From: Flavobacterium sp. MC2016-06
GTDB taxonomy: Bacteria; Bacteroidota; Bacteroidia; Flavobacteriales; Flavobacteriaceae
Assembly: GCF_009711165.2 (NCBI RefSeq)
Contig: NZ_WMID02000015.1
Location: forward strand, 81,930-145,929
DNA length: 64,000 bases
Direction of reading: 5' to 3'
This document shows, one piece after another, positions 27,170 to 33,742 of this stretch (position 1 is its first letter; every line of letters begins with the position of its first letter). Both the position numbers and the translations under genes were made by a program. The notes under the pieces are model-generated. The model had not been told where the DNA came from, searched no databases, and worked only from the letters and a program-made list of their open reading frames with translations.

Positions 27170-28768
27170 ATGAAAAATCAAAATAGAGTATATAAAATCC
27201 TTATTTCTGGCTTACTTCTTTTAGGAACCGGATGTACAAATTTGGATGAAACAGTTTACGACAAAATAACTGCAGAAGGTACAGTATTAACAGAAGAAGA
27301 TCTAACAAGTATTGTTGCACCAGCTTATACTTCATTTAGAACTATTTTTTGGGGCTGGGATGGTTTACATGATTTATATGAAGAATCATCAGATTTATTG
27401 GTAACGCCGCAGCGAAATGGTATTGGCTGGGGAGATTATTACATCACAATGCATCAGCATACCTGGGGATCGGCATTACCTCATGCAGAGGGTAACTGGT
27501 CTTATATGTATACTGGAGTAAACAGTGTAAATAGAGCCATATATCAAATAGAGCAGATAGACGGTATTGCAAATAAAGATAAAGTAATTCAGGAACTAAA
27601 AGCCTTAAGAGCCATTTACTATTATTTACTATTAGATAATTTTAGAAATGTTCCAATTGTAACCACTTTTATTAATCCTCCGGGATATCTGCCAGCACAG
27701 AATACAGGAAAAGAAGTTTATGATTTTGTTGAAAGCGAATTAAAAACAGCTTTACCGTATTTAAGTGATGAGAACAGCAGTGCTTCTTATGGAAAAGTTA
27801 CAACATGGACCGTTAAAATGACTTTAGCAAAATTATATTTAAATTCAGCTGTTTATATTGGTACACCTAAATGGGATGAAGCTTTAGCACAGGTTAATGA
27901 TATTATAAGCAGTGGTAAATTTAGTTTGATGAGTAATTATTCCGATAATTTTAAAATAAAAAATGAAGGATCTACAGAAGAGATATTTTCTATTCCTTTT
28001 GATCAAATTAAAACAGGAGGAAGTTATTGGCCATTCAAATCATTAGCAGCACCAAGTCAGGCAACATTCGAAATGAGTGGCGGTCCTTGGAATGGAACAG
28101 GAGGAATTCCGCAATTTATTGATACCTACGACCCAGATGATCAAAGACTAAAAGACTGCTGGTTAGGAGGTAAACAATATACCAGTAAAGGAGAACCAAT
28201 AATGGTAGATGGAGTACAGTTTGAATATATTAATTACATGACCAATGTAAATGGTTGTGAACCAAATGAAGGTTACAGATTAGTTAAATATGAAATTGGA
28301 ACGGGCGACATAGGACAAACCAGCAACGATGTGCCTTTTTACAGATATACAGATGCATTAATGATTAAAGCAGAATGTTTATTACGAACAGGAGATGCTG
28401 AGGGAGCTGCAGCAATTGTTTCGCAAATTAGACAAAGAGATTTTAAAAATACAAATCCTAGTAAAGCAACAGTTACAGGAGCAAAGCTTACTGGCGGAAG
28501 TGTTTATAAATACGGAACCTATGATTCTGGTGTAATTACAAAACTTGAAGGAGGAGCAGACATTCAATATGGTGGTTTCTTAGACGAACTTGCTTGGGAA
28601 TTTATTGGAGAAGCACACAGAAAACAAGATTTAATACGATTTGGAGTTTACACAAAAAAATCATGGTTTTCACATACGCCAAATGGTGATTTTAAAAGTA
28701 TTTTTCCAATACCACAGGCTATTATGAATACGAATAGTAATTTAAAACAAAATCCAGGATATAATTAA
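27170..28768 (+). CDS. SusD/RagB-type nutrient-binding outer membrane lipoprotein
   Basis: 532 residues. A lipoprotein signal peptide ends at LLLGTGC (Cys 23). The TPR-like SusD core is visible: ALRAIYYYLLLDNFRNVPIV (residues about 145-165), LAKLYLNSAVYIG, then AMLIKAECLLRTGDAE-like DALMIKAECLLRTGDAE and the C-terminal LDELAWEFIGEAHRKQDLIRFG. The last is the standard SusD end region. It starts 11 bp after SusC, so both are co-translated. It covers the SusC barrel from outside and captures substrate. Confidence 0.95.
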   Translation: MKNQNRVYKILISGLLLLGTGCTNLDETVYDKITAEGTVLTEEDLTSIVAPAYTSFRTIFWGWDGLHDLYEESSDLLVTPQRNGIGWGDYYITMHQHTWGSALPHAEGNWSYMYTGVNSVNRAIYQIEQIDGIANKDKVIQELKALRAIYYYLLLDNFRNVPIVTTFINPPGYLPAQNTGKEVYDFVESELKTALPYLSDENSSASYGKVTTWTVKMTLAKLYLNSAVYIGTPKWDEALAQVNDIISSGKFSLMSNYSDNFKIKNEGSTEEIFSIPFDQIKTGGSYWPFKSLAAPSQATFEMSGGPWNGTGGIPQFIDTYDPDDQRLKDCWLGGKQYTSKGEPIMVDGVQFEYINYMTNVNGCEPNEGYRLVKYEIGTGDIGQTSNDVPFYRYTDALMIKAECLLRTGDAEGAAAIVSQIRQRDFKNTNPSKATVTGAKLTGGSVYKYGTYDSGVITKLEGGADIQYGGFLDELAWEFIGEAHRKQDLIRFGVYTKKSWFSHTPNGDFKSIFPIPQAIMNTNSNLKQNPGYN

Positions 28769-28807
28769 AAGGATATATAAAACAATTTTAATTTTTTTAG
28801 TTTTGAG

Positions 28808-28842
28808 ATAGGGGGCAAATTAATTTTTGCTTCCTATTTTTT
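28808..28842 (+). terminator. Terminator after susC/susD
   Basis: ATAGGGGGCAAA and TTTGCTTCCTAT pair over 12 positions with two G-U pairs, around a 6-base loop and followed by six Ts. It is 39 bp past the SusD stop and separates that operon from the next genes. Confidence 0.75.
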
Positions 28843-28904
28843 GGTAATTATTACCAGAGGTTTATTTCAAGATATTTTATAGCAATTAATAAATACATAC
28901 AGTT

Positions 28905-29561
28905 ATGGAAATTAAAGTTCACTTTTTAAATTGCGGTCAAGTTAAAGTTGATAGATTTCTTCCTATCAATGAAAAAGTCTCCAATCCATTTTCCTATACA
29001 GGGATTGCAAGACCAGTTAAATATCAAGTTTCAGTTCCTGTATCTACTTATCTCATAGAACATCCGAAAGGAATGGTTTTAATAGATACAAGTTGGAACA
29101 CAGAGAATCAAAACACAGATCAAAATAAAATACACAACAGTTTTTTTCATTGGTTAACCCACAAAGCAGCTTTGTCATTTGAAGAAGCTGTCGATAAACA
29201 GCTAACCAAAATTGGCTATAAATCGAGTGATATAGATTATTTAATACCAAGTCTTACATCAGATCATTCGATTGGATTAAACTACGTAAAAGAGGCTAAA
29301 AAAATCATGATAAGTGATGTTCAATGGAAAGATCAAACCGCAGAAAAATCAATTTGTTATGAACCAGAAATCTGGAACAATACAAATGTGCAGCAATACA
29401 GCTTTTTAAACACAGGTATCGGCCCAGAAGGGTTATCTTATGATTTATTTGATGATGGTTCGGTTGTTCTGGTAAGTACGTCCAAAAGTAATTCGGGAGT
29501 TGTAACTAGAATTGTAGAAAACAATGGTAAGTTCATGGAAATAGCCGGTAGAATTATTTAA
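28905..29561 (+). CDS. Degenerate metallo-beta-lactamase-fold protein (AHL-lactonase-like), probable pseudoenzyme
   Basis: 218 residues without signal peptide. The N-terminus (VHFLNCGQVKVDR, VSVPVSTYLIEHPKGMVLIDT) is typical of N-acyl-homoserine lactonase-like metallo-beta-lactamases. The zinc motif HxHxDH is replaced by S116-L-T118-S-D120-H121 (PSLTSDHSIG). The later T-P-G-H-T-P-G-type motif is TSKSNSGV (192-199) with no His. The protein stops where family members have the final GD...H part. Three or more metal ligands are thus missing while the frame is intact. It is followed after 12 bp by the TlpA-like lipoprotein gene, so they are probably co-transcribed. Either a non-catalytic binding protein or a decaying gene. 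Confidence 0.75.
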   Translation: MEIKVHFLNCGQVKVDRFLPINEKVSNPFSYTGIARPVKYQVSVPVSTYLIEHPKGMVLIDTSWNTENQNTDQNKIHNSFFHWLTHKAALSFEEAVDKQLTKIGYKSSDIDYLIPSLTSDHSIGLNYVKEAKKIMISDVQWKDQTAEKSICYEPEIWNNTNVQQYSFLNTGIGPEGLSYDLFDDGSVVLVSTSKSNSGVVTRIVENNGKFMEIAGRII

Positions 29562-29573
29562 CAAATAAAGAAA

Positions 29574-30659
29574 ATGAATTTTATAAAAATTATACCAGCG
29601 ATATTATTTTCAGTTCTTGTTTTGTCGTGTTCAGAGAAAAAACGAGATTCAGGAGTTATAAAAGGAGATATGAGTAAGTTGAGTAAAGATTTTGATAAAG
29701 TCGTTGTAGATATGTGGGGATATGAGTTTCTAGGAGACTCTATAAAAACATCTGATACGATAGATGCAAAGGACGGAAAATTTGAATATCACTTTAAAAC
29801 GAAAGAAGCTAAACTTACAAGCTTTCTCTTGCTTAAAAATAATAAAGAATTTGCTGTGCTGGGTTTTGTAGATAAAAACCCCAAAAGCAAAACAGTTTTT
29901 GGTGATATCTACATTGGTAATGAAAACGCTGTAATCAATACTATTAGTGAATTTAAAGTTCCTTCTGCTGATAATAATAGTTTGAAATATTATCGTGTAA
30001 ATATTGAAGGTTCTAAAGAAGCTGAAAGGAATATGAGAATATCATTTGGAGAAAACCTTACCTCAATTGAAGGCATAAAAGAAAATCCAGACAGCTATGT
30101 TGTTTTATATCATCTTTTCAATGTTAAAGATAAATATTCCATAAAACATTTAAAAAAGCTGTCTTTGCTGTTTTCAGATGATGTTGAAAAATCAGTTTCT
30201 TATAGCCTATTTCAGAAGTATATTGCCAAAAGAGAGGAATTAGAGCGATACGGCTACATTCATGATTTTAATTGGTTAGATGTTAAGGGCAAGAGTTATA
30301 ATTTTGAACAAGTGAGAAATACCAGACCAATGGCGTTATTTATTTTCTGGGCAAGCTGGTGTAGCCCTTGCAGAGCAGAAATTCCCGAACTCAAACAATT
30401 TTATAGTGAATATAAAGATAAAGTAAGTATGGTAAGTTTAAGCATAGATAATAAATATGCGGATTGGAAAATGGCTGTTGAAAAAGAAAATATGCCTTGG
30501 CTGAATCTTTCGGGTTTGCCTAATGATGTAAATGGAGTAAAAGAAAAATACAACATCAATACAGTGCCAAATTTGATTTTACTAGATCAAAATGGAAAAG
30601 TCCTCATAAACGGATTTAATAATTTATCTGAAGCTAGAAAAATAATTGACACTAAATAA
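29574..30659 (+). CDS. TlpA-like thiol-disulfide lipoprotein with DUF4369-like N-terminus
   Basis: 361 residues. Lipoprotein signal ends at LFSVLVLSC. The N-terminal ~130 residues resemble the DUF4369 beta domain that often precedes Bacteroidota TlpA domains. The thioredoxin domain starts near residue 235 and has the redox pair C263/C266 (FWASWCSPCRAE) and the cis-Pro loop NTVPNLILLD. It would reduce or isomerise disulfides in the periplasm. Spacing of 12 bp links it to the MBL-fold gene upstream, and a terminator follows at 30760. Confidence 0.88.
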   Translation: MNFIKIIPAILFSVLVLSCSEKKRDSGVIKGDMSKLSKDFDKVVVDMWGYEFLGDSIKTSDTIDAKDGKFEYHFKTKEAKLTSFLLLKNNKEFAVLGFVDKNPKSKTVFGDIYIGNENAVINTISEFKVPSADNNSLKYYRVNIEGSKEAERNMRISFGENLTSIEGIKENPDSYVVLYHLFNVKDKYSIKHLKKLSLLFSDDVEKSVSYSLFQKYIAKREELERYGYIHDFNWLDVKGKSYNFEQVRNTRPMALFIFWASWCSPCRAEIPELKQFYSEYKDKVSMVSLSIDNKYADWKMAVEKENMPWLNLSGLPNDVNGVKEKYNINTVPNLILLDQNGKVLINGFNNLSEARKIIDTK

Positions 30660-30759
30660 ATCGATATTGTAAACAGCGTATAAGTATTAAAAAGAAAAAT
30701 AGGCAAGTTTGAGAATTTGTAGATTTTACAGTTTTTTTAGCTTAATTTAATGCATAAAA

Positions 30760-30787
30760 AGTCCTAATGAAAATTAGGGCTTTTTTG
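30760..30787 (+). terminator. Terminator with GAAA tetraloop after the TlpA lipoprotein gene
   Basis: AGTCCTAAT-GAAA-ATTAGGGCT forms a 9-bp stem with one G-U pair, followed by TTTTTT. An almost identical hairpin is found at 53026-53056. Confidence 0.85.
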
Positions 30788-30941
30788 TACGAGTAAAATT
30801 TCAGCTGAGTATTTCAATATTAGTAATAAAAAAAAAAGAAGCAACCATATGTCGTTGAATTTGAAAAAAGGCACTTGTGAATATTGTAATTCAATTTATA
30901 ATATCTTTGAGATTATTAATTTTAACTTTTAAAATTTATAA

Positions 30942-32441
30942 ATGAAACGATCTGCTCTACTACGATATTTTATACTTGCTTTTTTTATAGTTAGTCATAC
31001 CTATATTTTAAATGCGCAGAAATCACAATATACTGATTCACAGCTTAAAAAAATAGAGGGGTCTTTAACAGAACTACCAGGAAATAGTGATAAGATTGAA
31101 ACCTTATTAAAATTAAGTGACTGGTATGAAGAAAATTATTATAAGGCTAAAGAGCTGCAAAAGGCATTTGATTATGCCAATGAAGCCCTTCTTTTAAGCC
31201 AAAACTTACATTCTGATATTTATGCTGGAAAGTGTTATCTGCAGCTTTCAATGTTATATCAGTTAAGTAATGATTATGTGATGCTGGAAAGTAGTGCCAG
31301 AAAAGCAATTGCATTATTAGCCAAAACAAATCATAGAGACGATTTAGCTGAGTCATGGGTAATGATCTGGTCAGCAAAAATGCTTACTAAAGCGCCAGAG
31401 AAAGAGAGACTTGTTCCTATTTATAATGCTTTAGCTTTATTTAAAAGTACAGGAAATAACGAAAGAATTTGTGACTGCTACAAAGAAATTAGTGAGATAT
31501 ATTTAAGCTTCAGAGATTTTCCAAATGCACGTATCAATTTGGAAAAAGCAATGCTTTTTTATAAAAAATCAAATCTTCAAAAAAAACGTTTTTCTCCGGT
31601 GTACGATGACGTTATCAATCTTAGATCTAAAACTTATTTACAGCAGAATGAGCTTAAAAGTGCGGCTTTTTTACGTAATTCAATGATAATTTTTCTGGTT
31701 CTTTTAATTATCATTCTTGGGCTATTATACAAGAGCTTTAAGTTTAAGAAAAAAACGAATAATGTACTGGAGATACAACAAAATTTGATAACTCAAAAAA
31801 ATACAACACTCGAAAACTTAGTAGCTGAAAAAGAATGGCTTTTGCGTGAAATTCATCATAGAGTAAAAAATAACCTGCATATGGTTGTTGGTCTGCTTGC
31901 TAGTCAGATTGAATATTTGAAAAATGAACAAGCAATAGAGGCTATTAATGACAGTCAAAACCGAATTCATACGATGTCATTGATTCATCAAAAATTGTAT
32001 CAATCGGAGAATTTATCGATAATTAATATGCCTTCTTATCTCTTTGAATTAGCCGAATATTTAAAGGATTCTTATAACATTGAAAAATCAATTCATTTTA
32101 GTCTAGATATCGATAATTTTGATTTACCGTTATCGCACTCCATACCAATTGGCCTTATATTCAACGAAGCAGTAACGAACTCTATTAAATACGCTTTTCC
32201 AAATAGTAAAAACGGAAAAATTAATATAGCACTTAAACAAAAAGACGATCACAAATATGTATTAACTTTTCAGGATAATGGTATTGGACTTGCGCCAGAA
32301 TTTGATCCCTATAATAATCCTTCACTAGGAATAAAACTAATGTATGGACTTTCTGATGATATAAATGGAAAGTTTACAATCATGAATGAAAATGGCACCA
32401 AAATTTGCTTAGAATTTACCTTTAACGATAGCAAATCTTGA
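30942..32441 (+). CDS. Sensor histidine kinase with TPR region and HisKA_2 domain, orphan
   Basis: 499 residues with signal peptide (ending near LNAQ, residue 26). A TPR-like alpha-helical region spans about 30-230, a single transmembrane segment (SMIIFLVLLIIILGLLY) lies near 247-263, and a short coiled region leads to LLREIHHRVKNNLHMVVGLL. EIHHRVKNN is the HisKA_2 motif with H306 the likely phosphorylated residue. An HATPase domain follows (N box FNEAVTNSIKYAF, G1 DNGIGL, then LGIKLMYGL). No response regulator is next to it, so it must signal to one elsewhere. The extracytoplasmic TPRs suggest it senses a protein or peptide ligand. Confidence 0.92.
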   Translation: MKRSALLRYFILAFFIVSHTYILNAQKSQYTDSQLKKIEGSLTELPGNSDKIETLLKLSDWYEENYYKAKELQKAFDYANEALLLSQNLHSDIYAGKCYLQLSMLYQLSNDYVMLESSARKAIALLAKTNHRDDLAESWVMIWSAKMLTKAPEKERLVPIYNALALFKSTGNNERICDCYKEISEIYLSFRDFPNARINLEKAMLFYKKSNLQKKRFSPVYDDVINLRSKTYLQQNELKSAAFLRNSMIIFLVLLIIILGLLYKSFKFKKKTNNVLEIQQNLITQKNTTLENLVAEKEWLLREIHHRVKNNLHMVVGLLASQIEYLKNEQAIEAINDSQNRIHTMSLIHQKLYQSENLSIINMPSYLFELAEYLKDSYNIEKSIHFSLDIDNFDLPLSHSIPIGLIFNEAVTNSIKYAFPNSKNGKINIALKQKDDHKYVLTFQDNGIGLAPEFDPYNNPSLGIKLMYGLSDDINGKFTIMNENGTKICLEFTFNDSKS

Positions 32442-32566
32442 AGACTATTTTAGTATTATATTTTTATGAAGGAAGATTAGATCTGAATTTAAACACTAGA
32501 GTCTTGTAATTGCTGAATTATTGATTTTTTAAAAACGGTATATCATGCAAGATGTTAATACATATT

Positions 32567-32650
32567 ATGGAGGTAAATGAAGTCACCTCTAAAATTAAGA
32601 TCTTAGAAAACTACTTTCTTCAACTGCTGAAAAAAAAGAAACTCGATTAA
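32567..32650 (+). pseudogene. Possible short remnant ORF (27 aa), unidentified
   Basis: An ATG at 32567 opens a 27-codon frame reading MEVNEVTSKIKILENYFLQL and on to a TAA at 32648. ATTATGG precedes it and there is no clear ribosome site. The text TSKIKILENYFLQLL resembles a stretch found in some AraC-type regulators, so it may be a leftover of a deleted regulator gene near the convergent oxidoreductase. Evidence is weak. Confidence 0.2.
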
Positions 32651-32668
32651 AAAAAGGCAGCTCAAAAG

Positions 32669-33322
32669 CTAAGGGTATATTTTTATACTGTTAATTAAAT
32701 TTAAGTCCGTTGCAGGAATGATGTTAAATTTAGGAACCGATTCGATTGTTTTTGAAATAACAGGATTACTGCCTAATTTTAGGCTGATTCTCATGTTTTT
32801 CAGTTTAGATTCAGTTGAAAGGTTAATTGGTAAGAAATTCAGTTTTTTCAAAAAAATCTTGGTATGATGGCTTGAATGAGCATGATCAGAAGTAAAAAAT
32901 ATTTTTTCAATATTTCTATGCTGTGGGTAAGAACTATTAATTTCAAGTTTAATAGGATTGAATAGTTTTACAACATGAGCCCCTGCCAGCATTAAAGTAG
33001 TATTTTTATGAGTCGGAGTATTATCTGTATATTGAGGATTAAAAATCAGACTGCCTGCCTGTATGATTATTTTCCCAGTCATATCGGGCAGATTTTTGAT
33101 CACAGTTTTCAGGTCATCTTTAGGGACAAAAAATAATATTATTTCTGCTGAAGCAGCATTTTCTAAAGATCCCAGCTGTACATTAGACTCCATTTTTTCT
33201 ATAACCTCCCGTACAGGATTATTGCCTCGAGGATTGTTTATTATAACCTCATATCCCGCTTGTGCAGCTCTAGAGGCCAGCTCCAGAGTAAGACTTCCAA
33301 CCCCAATAATTCCTATTTTCAT
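32669..33322 (-). CDS. NAD(P)-binding protein of the NADPH:F420 oxidoreductase-like (NpdG) family
   Basis: 217 residues. The N-terminal Rossmann motif is MKIGIIGVGSLTLELASRA, where the third glycine of GxGxxG is replaced by Thr, followed by INNPRGNNP, a pattern that favours NADP. LFFVPKDDLKTVI and GKIIIQAGS are typical of F420-reductase-like and 6-phosphogluconate-type folds. The substrate is not known, and F420 itself is not expected in these bacteria. It stands alone, convergent with the kinase gene. The C-terminal ~50 residues are weakly conserved by eye. Confidence 0.7.
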   Translation of the reverse strand: MKIGIIGVGSLTLELASRAAQAGYEVIINNPRGNNPVREVIEKMESNVQLGSLENAASAEIILFFVPKDDLKTVIKNLPDMTGKIIIQAGSLIFNPQYTDNTPTHKNTTLMLAGAHVVKLFNPIKLEINSSYPQHRNIEKIFFTSDHAHSSHHTKIFLKKLNFLPINLSTESKLKNMRISLKLGSNPVISKTIESVPKFNIIPATDLNLINSIKIYP

Positions 33323-33459
33323 AATATTTGGATTTAATTGTTTATTTCCTTGAATAAAAATTATACGTGATGCTGATTAAGGATAAAATTAATAGAGATT
33401 TACTTCAAAATGTTTTTGGGGTTAAATGTGAGTTAAAATTATTGAAAATACTTCGTTTC

Positions 33460-33483
33460 TAAACAGGTATTTTTACCTGTTTA
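33460..33483. promoter_or_regulatory. Perfect palindrome TAAACAGGTA-N4-TACCTGTTTA
   Basis: Ten-base arms around TTTT, 138 bp upstream of the start of the minus-strand oxidoreductase gene and 260 bp beyond the end of the M16 gene. There is no T-run after it on either strand, so an operator is more likely than a terminator. The rest of 33323-33742 shows no gene. Confidence 0.45.
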
Positions 33484-33640
33484 AGGTTCAGGTTGTAAAA
33501 ATAAAAGTTAAGATAGTTTTTCTCCAATTCGATTTGGTTAGTATTACATTTTTAAACAAGAAAAATTCTTTGTTTAATAAAAGTGACAATTCCAGTTTTG
33601 ATTAAAAGCAGTAAGGGATTGTTACTTTTTAAATAATAAA

Positions 33641-33664
33641 GGCTGCCTAAATAAATAGACAGCC
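33641..33664 (-). terminator. Terminator of the M16 peptidase gene
   Basis: On the minus strand GGCTGTCTA and TAGGCAGCC pair over 9 bp with one G-U pair, followed by TTTATTATTTA. It lies about 80 bp past the M16 stop. Confidence 0.7.
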
Positions 33665-33742
33665 CCTACAAACTAATTAAAAATAAAAAAATCGATAAGA
33701 ACAGTATCAACCAGATTCTACTATTAGGTTGATAAGCAATTC

